From contig JACDAR010000159.1 in assembly GCA_013695335.1 (NCBI GenBank), forward strand, positions 1 through 45,414: a stretch of 45,414 nt of DNA. The letters are read 5' to 3'. Positions 32,568 to 41,789 of the stretch are shown piece by piece (positions within the stretch are counted from its first letter, which is position 1; every line of letters starts with the position of its first letter). Below the pieces are notes generated by a model, which was not told where the DNA came from, ran no database searches, and saw only the letters and a program-made list of their open reading frames with translations. The position numbers and the translations under genes are program-made. This DNA comes from Rubrobacter sp. GTDB lineage: Bacteria; Actinomycetota; Rubrobacteria; Rubrobacterales; Rubrobacteraceae.

Positions 32568-33770
32568 ATGTCGCAGTCGCTGGTCTATGGGATAGATGTC
32601 GGCACCACCAAGATCGTGGTCATGGCTGGCCGGGTGGATAGTCGGAGGGGCTGGGTCGAGGTACTCGCCGTCGGTGAGGCGCCGACCCGCGGGCTTCGTC
32701 GCGGCGTCGTGGTCGACAGGGAGCTTGCTGCTGACTCCATCGCCGAGGCCCTCGACGCGTGCGGCGTGCAGGGTGGACCCGTCAGCGTTGGCATCGCGGG
32801 GAGCCACATCTCATCCTTTAACACCGAGGTCACTTTGCTCAACCGCACCAAGAACCTCGAAATCACTGACAGGTTCGTAAAAAAGCTGGAAAACGAGGCG
32901 CGCCAGGTCCATCTGGACGAGGATGAGCGTGTGATACACGTTGTTCCCCGGGGCTACGTGCTGGACGATTCCGAAGGCGTCAAGCAGCCCGTCGGCCTCG
33001 CCGCGCGCAAGGTGACGATGCGGGCCCACGTCGTGAGCGGCGCGGTTTCGAGCATCCAGAACCTGTTGTACACGGTGGAGGATTGCGGAGTCGAAGTATC
33101 GCGCGTCGTGCTCGAACCGCTGGCTTCCGCCGAGGCTTGCCTGCTAGAAACCGACCGCGAAGACGGCGTCGCCCTGCTGGACATCGGCGGCGGCACCACA
33201 GACATCGCGGCCTTCAAAAAGGGCTCGCTGGCCCACACCTCCGTGATACCGCTCGGGGGAATGGCCTTCTCTTCGGATCTGGCATACGGGTTGAAGGTGC
33301 CTTTCGATGCGGCGGAGGAGCTGAAGATTCGGTACGGAAACGTGATCTCTGATTCCGTTGACTCTGTGGCCGCCGTGAAGCTCGAAGATCGTCACTACAA
33401 CGCGAGCTTTATTAGCCAGATTCTCGAGTACCGCGCCCACGAGGTTCTCGAGTACGCCCGCGACTCCCTGGATGAGGCACGCCTCCTGAATATGTTGCCA
33501 GGGGGCGTCGTCCTTACCGGCGGAGGCTCGCTCCTTGAAGGAATGACGGGTCTGGCCGAAGAAGTGATCGGGATGCACGCCCGTACCGCCATTCCTCGCA
33601 GGGTAAAAGGCGACATTAGACCTGTACAAAAGCCTCAGTATGCGACGGCTGTAGGTCTGCTATACTTTTCCGCGAAAAACAGTGACCTTACACCAAAGGG
33701 TAAAGGTGAAAGGGCGACCAGCTTTGGTAGCATAGTATCGGCTGTTAAAAGTTGGTTCCGGGGCTTATGA
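32568..33770 (+). CDS. ftsA: Cell division protein FtsA
   Basis: [47 protein letters not shown]-terminal amphipathic [13 protein letters not shown]. Confidence 0.96.
   Translation: MSQSLVYGIDVGTTKIVVMAGRVDSRRGWVEVLAVGEAPTRGLRRGVVVDRELAADSIAEALDACGVQGGPVSVGIAGSHISSFNTEVTLLNRTKNLEITDRFVKKLENEARQVHLDEDERVIHVVPRGYVLDDSEGVKQPVGLAARKVTMRAHVVSGAVSSIQNLLYTVEDCGVEVSRVVLEPLASAEACLLETDREDGVALLDIGGGTTDIAAFKKGSLAHTSVIPLGGMAFSSDLAYGLKVPFDAAEELKIRYGNVISDSVDSVAAVKLEDRHYNASFISQILEYRAHEVLEYARDSLDEARLLNMLPGGVVLTGGGSLLEGMTGLAEEVIGMHARTAIPRRVKGDIRPVQKPQYATAVGLLYFSAKNSDLTPKGKGERATSFGSIVSAVKSWFRGL
33658..33666 (+). promoter_or_regulatory. Candidate extended -10 promoter for ftsZ, inside ftsA
   Basis: TGCTATACT (TG-N-TATAAT-like) ~150 bp upstream of the FtsZ start. 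Confidence 0.4.
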
Positions 33771-33814
33771 ACCGGGTTGGAGTGGGAGATCTGACGACGG
33801 AGGGCTATGGAGTT

Positions 33815-34885
33815 ATGTTGGACGCGGGGACGAACTACTTAGCGGTAATAAAAGTTGTGGGAATTGGTGGCGGCGGGACCAACGCCGTGAACCGTATGAT
33901 CAACTCCGGCCTGCAGGGCGTGGAGTTCATAGCGGTCAACACAGACGCCCAGGCTTTGCAGATGACGGATGCTGACCAGAAGATCCATATCGGGGACAAG
34001 CTCACGCGCGGTCTTGGGGCTGGCGCTGACCCGAAGATCGGCATGGAGGCGGCCGAGGAGAACAAGGCCGAGATTGAGGAGGCCATTCGGGGCGCCGACA
34101 TGGTGTTCGTCACCGCCGGTAAAGGCGGCGGCACGGGCACGGGGGCCGCGCCGGTGGTAGCCAAGATCGCCCGCGAGGCTGGGGCGCTCACGGTTGGCGT
34201 CGTGACACGCCCGTTCGCCTTCGAGGGGCGGCGGCGTTCGACGTACGCCGAGGAGGGGATCAATCGCCTCAAGGAGAACGTGGACGCGCTCATCATCATC
34301 CCGAACGACAGGCTGCTTCAGGTGGCCGAGAAGCGGACCACCATGATGGACGCTTTCAAGATGGCGGACGACGTGCTCAGGAAGGGCGTACAGGGCATTA
34401 CGGATCTCATAACGGTGCCAGGCCTAATCAACCTGGACTTCGCGGACGTGCGGACGATCATGTCCAACTCAGGCTCGGCCCTGATGGGTATAGGAGAGTC
34501 GAACAGCGAGAACCGGGGGGCCGAGGCGGCCAAGCAGGCGATCTCCAGCCCGCTGCTAGAGGCGAGCATCGAGGGTGCGACAGGGATCATCCTGAACATC
34601 ACCGGGGGGCAGGATCTCGGGCTCTTCGAGGTCAACGAGGCTGCGGAGATCGTCCACAACGCGGCCCACCAGGACGCGAACCTGATCTTCGGCGCCGTGG
34701 TGGACGAGGCTCAGGGGGAGCGGGTGAGCGTTACCGTCATCGCCACGGGCTTCGATCAGCGGCTCGCCAACCAGCGCCGCGCGGAGCGGACGGGCGTGGA
34801 CGCTCCCGAAGAGGAATTCGCCGCACCCTCGCCAGCCCAGGACGGCGACGTGCTCGACATACCGGCCTTCCTCCGGCGTCGATAA
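33815..34885 (+). CDS. ftsZ: Cell division protein FtsZ
   Basis: [32 protein letters not shown]-terminal peptide [12 protein letters not shown]; start set at [13 protein letters not shown] (ORF opens at 33752). Confidence 0.98.
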   Translation: MLDAGTNYLAVIKVVGIGGGGTNAVNRMINSGLQGVEFIAVNTDAQALQMTDADQKIHIGDKLTRGLGAGADPKIGMEAAEENKAEIEEAIRGADMVFVTAGKGGGTGTGAAPVVAKIAREAGALTVGVVTRPFAFEGRRRSTYAEEGINRLKENVDALIIIPNDRLLQVAEKRTTMMDAFKMADDVLRKGVQGITDLITVPGLINLDFADVRTIMSNSGSALMGIGESNSENRGAEAAKQAISSPLLEASIEGATGIILNITGGQDLGLFEVNEAAEIVHNAAHQDANLIFGAVVDEAQGERVSVTVIATGFDQRLANQRRAERTGVDAPEEEFAAPSPAQDGDVLDIPAFLRRR

Positions 34886-34900
34886 CCTGTTACGGAAGGC

Positions 34901-35659
34901 GTGCGCCAGGAAATCTCTCTCACCGACGGCGCTCCCGCTGCGTTAAGAACCGCAGCCGGGGGCGCCGTCTTCGTCTCTCCCGAGCCCGAACCACCTGGCG
35001 CGAAGGTATGGTTTTTCACCCGTCTCGGGGGCGTCTCCGATCCTCCATACGACAGCCTGAACGTCTCGAAGGTGGTAGGTGACGGCGGGGAGGCCGTGGC
35101 CGAGAACCTGCGGCGCATCCAGGAGGCGATGGGCGGACAACTTTCGGCGTGGGTGAAGCAGGTGGCTGGTGACGGCGTTGTCCGGGTGTCCGAGGCGGTA
35201 TTCGCGGGAGAGGCTGACGCGCTCGTTACTGACGAGCACGGTTTCTCGCTGGTTGTTGCCGTGGCGGATTGCGTGCCTGTGGCGCTCGTCGGGGAGCGGG
35301 GTGTCGGCATGGTTCACTCAGGTTGGCGCGGGACGCTCGCCGGGGTGGCAGCGAAGGCGGCGCAGGAGATGGGCGAACCCGTGCAAGCTTATATCGGCCC
35401 TTCTATCCGGGGTTGTTGCTACGAGGTTTCCGAGGAGCTTGCGCGGACGTTCGCGGGGCGTTTTAGGAAGGAAGTAGTTTCCGGGCGTTATCTTTCGTTG
35501 CAGGCTGCTATTCGGATTAACCTGCGGGAAGCGGGAGTACGGGAGATCCACGACCTCGGGCTGTGCAGTGGGTGCAGGCCCGATCTCTTCTATTCACATC
35601 GCAAGCAGGGGCCGCTTACTGGCCGTAATCTGGCGGCTGTGGCGCGGGCGAGCGGGTGA
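34901..35659 (+). CDS. pgeF: Peptidoglycan editing factor PgeF / YfiH-like laccase-domain protein
   Basis: FFTRLGGVSDPPYDSLN, VADCVPVAL, GVGMVHSGWRGTLAGV, IGPSIRGCCYEV. Confidence 0.94.
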   Translation: MRQEISLTDGAPAALRTAAGGAVFVSPEPEPPGAKVWFFTRLGGVSDPPYDSLNVSKVVGDGGEAVAENLRRIQEAMGGQLSAWVKQVAGDGVVRVSEAVFAGEADALVTDEHGFSLVVAVADCVPVALVGERGVGMVHSGWRGTLAGVAAKAAQEMGEPVQAYIGPSIRGCCYEVSEELARTFAGRFRKEVVSGRYLSLQAAIRINLREAGVREIHDLGLCSGCRPDLFYSHRKQGPLTGRNLAAVARASG

Positions 35660-36372
35660 TGAAGATGACCGACGAGAAGCTGGAGGCGCGGGTTCGGGAG
35701 CGTCTCGCCGTGGTGCGGGAGAACGTGGCTGATGCGCTGGGGCGCGTCGGGCGCGGGCCGGATGAAATTAGAATTCTCATCGCAAGCAAGTACTACTCGG
35801 TGGAGCAGGTTCAGGCGCTCGCGGCGGCTGGCGTGGATTTACTGGGGGAGAACAGGGCGCAGGATCTCGCGTCAAAACAGGAAGTTTTCGGGGATGCTTT
35901 CGAGTGGCACTTCATAGGTCATTTGCAGCGGCGCAAAGCCAGGGAAGTAGTTCCGCGAGTCTCGCTGATTCACTCAGTTGACTCTATCCGGCTGGTCGAA
36001 GAACTTGGGAAGCGGGCTCCCGATGGGGGGGTGGAGGTTTTGATCCAGGTAAACGTCAGCGGCGAGGATGCGAAGTACGGTGTGGAAGAGGCTGAGGTGG
36101 AGCGTATGCTGGAGGCGGCTGCCGGCACCGAGGGCCGGGTGAGGGTCAGGGGTTTCATGACGCTTGCGCCAACGGTTGAACGCACGGAGAATGTACGCTA
36201 TGTTTTCACGAAGCTCCGGGCGATCCGTGATAGGCTACGCGGAGGCTGGAGGCCCCAGTTCGAGCTATCGGAGCTCTCCATGGGCATGAGTAGCGATTAC
36301 ATGGTGGCGGTCGAAGAAGGGGCCACGCTGGTTAGAATAGGGCGGACCATCATCGGGGGTGACGGCCCGTGA
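35656..36372 (+). CDS. YggS family PLP-binding protein
   Basis: IRILIASKYYSVEQVQALAAAGVDLLGENRAQDL, WHFIGHLQRRKA, LIQVNVSGEDAKYG, LSMGMSSDY. Confidence 0.96.
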   Translation: MMKMTDEKLEARVRERLAVVRENVADALGRVGRGPDEIRILIASKYYSVEQVQALAAAGVDLLGENRAQDLASKQEVFGDAFEWHFIGHLQRRKAREVVPRVSLIHSVDSIRLVEELGKRAPDGGVEVLIQVNVSGEDAKYGVEEAEVERMLEAAAGTEGRVRVRGFMTLAPTVERTENVRYVFTKLRAIRDRLRGGWRPQFELSELSMGMSSDYMVAVEEGATLVRIGRTIIGGDGP

Positions 36373-36381
36373 GGAGGCAGG

Positions 36382-36954
36382 ATGGGAGTTAGAGATCGTA
36401 TGGATCGGATCGCGGCCTGGTTCGGGTTTGGCGTGGAGGATGATTATTACGAGGATGAGGAGGATGAAGCCGTGTACGGCAAGAGCGCGTACGCTTCAGG
36501 CTCCGCCGAAGAGGAAGTCGGCCCCGCCGTGCGGCGGCTAGGACGGACTGAGCGCTCTTCGGCCTTCGGGACTTCCCTCGGGGATCTCTTCGGGAGCGAT
36601 GGATCGAACCGCAGCGAACGGTACGCTGGAGGCGGCCAGAATCCGCCGCACCTGCGGGCCGTTCCGGATCAACGTCCAACCCGCGTGAGCGTTGTGGAGC
36701 CTGCAAGCTTCAACGACGCCCAGGCCCTCGCCGACCGTTTCAAGCGCCAGCAGCCCGTCATCCTCAACCTGCAGAGCGTGGACGCCGATCTGTCGCGCCG
36801 GATGGTGGATTTCTGCTCGGGCCTCAGCTACGCCCTCGACGGCAACATACAGACCGTCGCCAACAGGGTGTTCCTGCTGACCCCGCGCAACGTCGAGGTC
36901 AGCGCCGAGGAGCGCAAAAGGCTGGCCGAGAGGGCATTCTTCAACCAGCTTTGA
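36382..36954 (+). CDS. sepF: Cell division protein SepF
   Basis: C-terminal SVVEPASFNDAQALADRFKRQQPVILNLQSVDADLSRRMVDFCSGLSYALDGNIQTVANRVFLLTPRNVEV. Confidence 0.94.
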   Translation: MGVRDRMDRIAAWFGFGVEDDYYEDEEDEAVYGKSAYASGSAEEEVGPAVRRLGRTERSSAFGTSLGDLFGSDGSNRSERYAGGGQNPPHLRAVPDQRPTRVSVVEPASFNDAQALADRFKRQQPVILNLQSVDADLSRRMVDFCSGLSYALDGNIQTVANRVFLLTPRNVEVSAEERKRLAERAFFNQL

Positions 36955-36987
36955 TCCTTTCGAATTCGTGGTGACCGCGAGGGAGAC

Positions 36988-37776
36988 TTGACGAGGGTAG
37001 GAATAATCGGGGCCGGTAAGATCGGCGGTTCGCTCCTCGTCAGGCTTGCGGAGTCTGACTCATTCGAGCTCGGCGCGAGCGACGTTCATCAGGAATACCT
37101 CGCGCCATACGCGGATCAGTACGGGATCTGGACCACCTCATCCAACCGCGAGCTGGCGGAACGCAGCGACCTCCTCATCATGGCCGTCAAGCCCTGGGAC
37201 GTTGGAACGGTCGTTGATGAGATCTCACCTTCCGTCACGGGCACGGAGAAGGCCGTGACGAGCGTGGCCGCCGGGGTTCCCATATCCGCCATCGAGAAGC
37301 GCCTGCCCGAAGGCACGCCCGTGTTGCGCGTCATGCCGAACGTGTGCGCGTCCGTAGGCCTTGGTTCCGCAGTCGTTACCTCCAACGAGCCTGGACGCGA
37401 GATGCTGCCGACGGTGATGGAGATCTTCCGTTCCGTTGGGGACGTGATGGAGTTGCCGGAGCGCCTCTTCGATGCGGCCACGGCGCTGCATGGGTCGGGG
37501 CCTGCTTACGTCGCCCTGTTCGCCGACGCGCTCATACAGGCAGGCGTGCGGGAAGGCATTCCGCGTGACGTTGCCAAGCGGCTCGTGGTCGGGACTATCG
37601 GCGGCACATCGGTGCTGCTCAAGGAGCGCAGCGCGCACCAGGTGCGCGACGAGGTGATGACGCCTGGCGGCACCACGGCCGCTGCCTTCGTGGCAATGGA
37701 GAAAGCCGGGTTCGTCGGCGCCATCTACGATGGGATCGCCGCCGCAGCAGAGCAGGCGCGGGAGTTGGGAGGATGA
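36988..37776 (+). CDS. proC: Pyrroline-5-carboxylate reductase
   Basis: VGIIGAGKIGGSLL, LIMAVKPWDV, VLRVMPNVCASVG, ALHGSGPAYVALFADAL, VMTPGGTTAAA. Confidence 0.95.
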   Translation: MTRVGIIGAGKIGGSLLVRLAESDSFELGASDVHQEYLAPYADQYGIWTTSSNRELAERSDLLIMAVKPWDVGTVVDEISPSVTGTEKAVTSVAAGVPISAIEKRLPEGTPVLRVMPNVCASVGLGSAVVTSNEPGREMLPTVMEIFRSVGDVMELPERLFDAATALHGSGPAYVALFADALIQAGVREGIPRDVAKRLVVGTIGGTSVLLKERSAHQVRDEVMTPGGTTAAAFVAMEKAGFVGAIYDGIAAAAEQARELGG

Positions 37777-38123
37777 TGGAGACGCTCGGGTTGTTGCAGG
37801 TATTCGGGTTCTCCGTGGCGAACCTTTTGTCAGGGATCGTTGACTACGCATACTGGATACTCTTCGGGTTCATACTCGCGAACATCGTGATCAACTGGCT
37901 CCCAGGCTATCCTTCGAGCGCGTTCTTCCAGGCCGTGTACGACACGGTGCGGGCAGTAGCGGACCCGATACTCATGCCCATCAGGAGTCGCATCCCGCCC
38001 GTGCAGCTCGGCGGGTTCGGGATAGACCTCTCGCCGATAATCGCAATTATCGGTCTCATGATCGCGCGTAGCCTGTTGAATAACGTGGTCATCGCAAACT
38101 TCATAGGACCTGTGACGGGGTGA
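37773..38123 (+). CDS. YggT family membrane protein
   Basis: YWILFGFILANIVINWLPG..YDTVRAVADPILMPIRSRIPPVQLGGFGIDLSPIIAIIGL. Confidence 0.92.
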   Translation: MMETLGLLQVFGFSVANLLSGIVDYAYWILFGFILANIVINWLPGYPSSAFFQAVYDTVRAVADPILMPIRSRIPPVQLGGFGIDLSPIIAIIGLMIARSLLNNVVIANFIGPVTG

Positions 38124-38129
38124 TAAACG

Positions 38130-39275
38130 ATGGCAATTAGGTCGGCGGATATTCGCCGCAAGGACTTCAAGAACAGCTTTCGGGGCTACGACGCCGACCA
38201 GGTTGACGACTTCCTCGACTCGGTTGCCGACGAGTTCGAGCAGATCTTCTCTGAGAACTCGCGGCTGCGGGAGGAGGCTTCGAGCCTCAGGCAGCGGCTC
38301 GAGCAATTCGACGAGCTCGAGGGTTCAATCAGGGCTGCGCTGGTCCACGCGGAGCAGGCGGCCAACGACCTGCGGCGCACGGCCACCAGTGAGGCAGAGA
38401 ACCTGCGCCAGTCCGCCAGCCGGGACGCGGAGAGTGCGCGCCAGACCGCGAGCCGGGAAGCGGAACTCATGGTCAACGACGCCAAGGCCCGCTCCCATCG
38501 TATGCTGGCAGACACCTCGGAGCGGGTCGAGCGTATACAGGAATCCTACGAAGCACTGAGGGAGGCCAAGCAGCTCTTTGCCGCCGACTTCCGGCATCTC
38601 CTGAAGAGCTACCTTGAGATCATGGACAACGCCGACGTGGCGACAGCCCGCGAGATAGAGTCCTCGCTGCGCCAGCGCGTGGACGTGGAGTCCATAGCCG
38701 CGGCCAGGCTGGCGGCCGAGGGCAGCGGTGTCCAGGAAGAACTTCCTATCGAGGAGCCCGCCGGGGATTCGACCGGGGAGCACGAGCCGTTTGCGCGGAT
38801 CGACGATCAGGTGACGCAGCGCATAGATCTCAGCCCTTCAGCCAGAAGTTCTATTACGGAGGAGCCAGCCGAACCCGAGCCTGTTGCGAGCCAGGAGCCT
38901 GAGACGGTCGATGTGTCCACCGAGAGCGAACCCGAGGTGGAAGAGCCCGAAGTAGAGCCCTCGACGGCTGAGGGCGTTTCGCCAGAGACCGATCCGGCGG
39001 AGACCGATTCGGCGGAGAACGCCTCGCTGGAGAACGCTACGCCGGAGACCGAATCGGTGGAGACTGCGGCGACGGAAGACACTTCGCTTGGGGAAGCTTC
39101 ATCGCAACACGAGGCTGATGAAGCGTCGCAGGGGGCGGGGCAGGAAGAAGTTACGCTGGCCAGGGACAGTGACTCACACGAGTTCTGGGAAGAGGCCGAG
39201 AGGAAGAACGCATCAGGTAACGGCGAGGAGGGCCGCGTATCCAGGGCGAGCCGGTTCTTGCGCCGACGTGGCTGA
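38130..39275 (+). CDS. divIVA: DivIVA domain protein with long acidic C-terminal tail
   Basis: SADIRRKDFKNSFRGYDADQVDDFLDSVADEFEQIFSENSRLREE; coiled coil; Glu/Ser/Thr-rich tail. Confidence 0.93.
   Translation: MAIRSADIRRKDFKNSFRGYDADQVDDFLDSVADEFEQIFSENSRLREEASSLRQRLEQFDELEGSIRAALVHAEQAANDLRRTATSEAENLRQSASRDAESARQTASREAELMVNDAKARSHRMLADTSERVERIQESYEALREAKQLFAADFRHLLKSYLEIMDNADVATAREIESSLRQRVDVESIAAARLAAEGSGVQEELPIEEPAGDSTGEHEPFARIDDQVTQRIDLSPSARSSITEEPAEPEPVASQEPETVDVSTESEPEVEEPEVEPSTAEGVSPETDPAETDSAENASLENATPETESVETAATEDTSLGEASSQHEADEASQGAGQEEVTLARDSDSHEFWEEAERKNASGNGEEGRVSRASRFLRRRG
38980..39066 (+). repeat. Degenerate in-frame tandem repeat in the divIVA tail
   Basis: Repeated GCGGAGACCGATTC / GCGGAGAACGC / GCTGGAGAACGC / GCCGGAGACCGAATC units encoding (P/S)(A/L)E(T/N). 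Confidence 0.6.
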
Positions 39276-39591
39276 GGATTTCGTCAGGGAGAGCAAAGAC
39301 GGGGTCTTGCTGAACCTCCGGGTCTCGCCGCGGTCAAGGAACACGTCGCTCGATGGGCTGTACGGCGGCTCTGCTCTGAAAGTCCGGATCTCCGCTCCAC
39401 CAACCGACGGCCGGGCCAACGCCGAGTTGAAGGATTTTCTGGCAGGTATCTTCGACGTAGCCCCTTCCAAATTCGAAGTCGTCAAAGGTACGTCAAGCAG
39501 GGACAAGGTCGTGTTCGTACGTGGTGTGCGGGAGGCGGATATCCGGAGCCGACTCCCGGGCTTGCTCAATCAACCGCAGTCAGAGAGATAA
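39268..39591 (+). CDS. DUF167 (YggU) family protein
   Basis: VLLNLRVSPRSRNTSLDGL..ALKVRISAPPTDGRANAELKDFLAGIF.VAPSKFEVVKGTSSRDKVV; 8-nt overlap with divIVA. Confidence 0.9.
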   Translation: MAEDFVRESKDGVLLNLRVSPRSRNTSLDGLYGGSALKVRISAPPTDGRANAELKDFLAGIFDVAPSKFEVVKGTSSRDKVVFVRGVREADIRSRLPGLLNQPQSER

Positions 39592-39613
39592 GAAGGGGAA
39601 AGGCAGGTTCTTC

Positions 39614-40549
39614 GTGATCGGGAAGATACAAAGGGTGCCGCTCCGCGAGGTGTGGAAGCACGAGGCGCTCGATTTCACCACCTGGCTTCAGGGGAACCTG
39701 GACGTGGTCAGCGACGAACTGGGCATCTCTATCACGGGTGCGGAGCGCGAACGGGCGGCGGGCGACTTCAGCGTGGACCTCGTCGCGGAGGATGAGTCGG
39801 GCAACCCGGTGGTGATCGAGAACCAGTTGGAAAAGAGCAACCACGACCACCTGGGTAAATTGCTCACGTATGCGGTCGCCATCGGCGCCGATACAGCCAT
39901 CTGGATAGTCTCAGAGGCGCGCCCGGAGCACGTGAACGCCATCTCCTGGCTCAACGAGTTCTCTACGGTCACTTTCCATCTGGTTAAAATGGAGGCCATA
40001 AAGGTGTCTGACTCACCCCCGGCGGCGCGGCTGACGCAGGTCGTCGGGCCGAGCGAAGAGATTCGAAAGATCGGCGAGACCAAGAAGGAGTGGGAACGAC
40101 AGGATCTCAGATATCGGTTCTGGACGGAGCTGCTGGAAAAGGCTCGCCACAAGACGAAGCTGCACGCTAAGAAATCGCCCATCCGGCGTAACTACATCGG
40201 TAGTGGCTGGGGCGGCTCAGGCAAGCGCGGTCTCGGCTTTCGCTACGTGATCCGTCGCCACGACGCGCAGGCGGATCTCTACATTTATGGCGGCAAAGAC
40301 AGCGATGAGCGGAACGAGGCCATCTTCGACAGCCTTGCCGCGTCCAAGGACGAAATCGAGAGCAGGTTTGGCGGGAAGCTCGATTGGCAACGCCTGGAAG
40401 ATAAACACGCCTGCCGAATCGTGGCGACGATCTCGTTGGGCGGTCTGCGCGACGAAGAACGCTGGCCGGAGATCCAGGACGCCATGATCGACAACATGAT
40501 CCGTCTTGAGAAAGCCTTGAGACCGCACATCGCAAAGCTGCGGGTATAG
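39614..40549 (+). CDS. DUF4268-like protein with putative PD-(D/E)xK-type nuclease region
   Basis: FSVDLVAEDESGNPVVIENQLEKSNHDHLGKLLTYAVAIGADTAIWIV resembles D...ExQ nuclease-fold cores; C-terminal half resembles DUF4268. Confidence 0.7.
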   Translation: MIGKIQRVPLREVWKHEALDFTTWLQGNLDVVSDELGISITGAERERAAGDFSVDLVAEDESGNPVVIENQLEKSNHDHLGKLLTYAVAIGADTAIWIVSEARPEHVNAISWLNEFSTVTFHLVKMEAIKVSDSPPAARLTQVVGPSEEIRKIGETKKEWERQDLRYRFWTELLEKARHKTKLHAKKSPIRRNYIGSGWGGSGKRGLGFRYVIRRHDAQADLYIYGGKDSDERNEAIFDSLAASKDEIESRFGGKLDWQRLEDKHACRIVATISLGGLRDEERWPEIQDAMIDNMIRLEKALRPHIAKLRV

Positions 40550-40587
40550 CCGAGGCTACGAGACGTTCTCGGGAGACTCGCAAGAGC

Positions 40588-41472
40588 ATGGTGGAAGGAT
40601 TCGAGGTAACTTCGGGGGAGTCTGGCGAGCGCCTGGATCGCCTGTCGGCCAGGCGGTTCGATGTCAGCCGCAACGTCGCGCAACGCCTGATCCGGAACGG
40701 CTCGTTGCGGGTTGACGGAATAGCGGTTTCACCTTCCTACCGCGTACAGGCGAACGACAGCATCGAGGCGGAGATACCCGACGATACGCCACAGCCGGAG
40801 GACATCCACGTCCCGATCCTCTTCGAAGACGAACACCTGATCGTGGTGGACAAGCCCGCCGGATTGGTAGTCCATCCAGGCGCGGGCAACCCCTCCGGTA
40901 CGCTGGTGAACGCTCTCCTCGAACTGGGAATCTCGGGCGGCGAAGATCCCACGCGGCCAGGCATCGTCCACCGCCTGGACCGCGACACGTCCGGGCTGAT
41001 GGTGGTGGCGAGGGGCGAGCCAGCCTACTCGGCGCTGGTCGAGATGCTATCTTCGCGGCGGGTTAGGAGGATTTACAGGGCGATCGTGGTCGGTCAAGGA
41101 CTTCCGACGACGGGCACCATCGACTCGCCTGTGGGCCGCGACCCGGATAATCCGACCCTCATGGCCGCAGGGGTTGGGAAGCGAGCCGTCACGCACTTCG
41201 AGACGTTGGGTGAAGCCGGGGGATATACGATGCTCCGGGTGCGGCTGGAAACGGGGAGGACGCATCAGATACGTGTCCACATGAGCGCCATCGGCCACCC
41301 GGTATACGCTGACCCGCTGTACGGGGATGCAGTCGAGGGCACGCGGCTGTGGCTGCACGCCGAGAGGCTGGCATTCCGGCATCCGGTGAGCGGTGATGAC
41401 GTGAAGTTCGAGGCAGAGATACCTGATGATCTGAAACGGTCAGCAAGTTCGCTCGGCTTCTTGACTGATTAG
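40588..41472 (+). CDS. rluD: RluA/RluD family pseudouridine synthase
   Basis: S4 domain, IVVDKPAGLVVHPG, PGIVHRLDRDTSGLMVVAR, RLETGRTHQIRVHM. Confidence 0.95.
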   Translation: MVEGFEVTSGESGERLDRLSARRFDVSRNVAQRLIRNGSLRVDGIAVSPSYRVQANDSIEAEIPDDTPQPEDIHVPILFEDEHLIVVDKPAGLVVHPGAGNPSGTLVNALLELGISGGEDPTRPGIVHRLDRDTSGLMVVARGEPAYSALVEMLSSRRVRRIYRAIVVGQGLPTTGTIDSPVGRDPDNPTLMAAGVGKRAVTHFETLGEAGGYTMLRVRLETGRTHQIRVHMSAIGHPVYADPLYGDAVEGTRLWLHAERLAFRHPVSGDDVKFEAEIPDDLKRSASSLGFLTD

Positions 41473-41489
41473 CTTCTCCGTAATCTCGT

Positions 41490-41789
41490 TCAGCGCATCA
41501 CGCGAACGAAATAGAACGTGAGCGTCGCAGTTCCGGCTCCGGCTAGCAGGAGGGTGGAGAGGCCGCCAACCGAGACGACAACCCCGGCGATGGGGGCTCC
41601 CGCGCCGGCTGCCACGCCCATCGCCACCTCGCCGAGGCCCTCCGTGCGGGGGTGCAGATCCTGCGTGACAGAAGCGGCGAGCAGCGCGCCCGCCGTCCCA
41701 CCAGCGGCGAGGCCGATACTGCCGATCGCTGTCGCGACCGCCAGTACGGCGAGCGTCCGGCGTCTGATCTCAGCTTCGTCTTGCTTCAT
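41490..41789 (-). CDS. Small hydrophobic membrane protein (~99 aa)
   Basis: MKQDEAEIRRRTLAVLAVATAIGSIGLAAGG...: 2-3 predicted TM segments; overlaps the end of the NAT gene by 20 nt. Confidence 0.6.
   Translation of the reverse strand: MKQDEAEIRRRTLAVLAVATAIGSIGLAAGGTAGALLAASVTQDLHPRTEGLGEVAMGVAAGAGAPIAGVVVSVGGLSTLLLAGAGTATLTFYFVRVMR

Noticed and set aside
33752-33814. 21-aa N-terminal extension of FtsZ ([21 protein letters not shown])
   Set aside because: It overlaps the ftsA end; FtsZ family N-termini begin close to [21 protein letters not shown], so ATG 33815 is preferred, though not proven.
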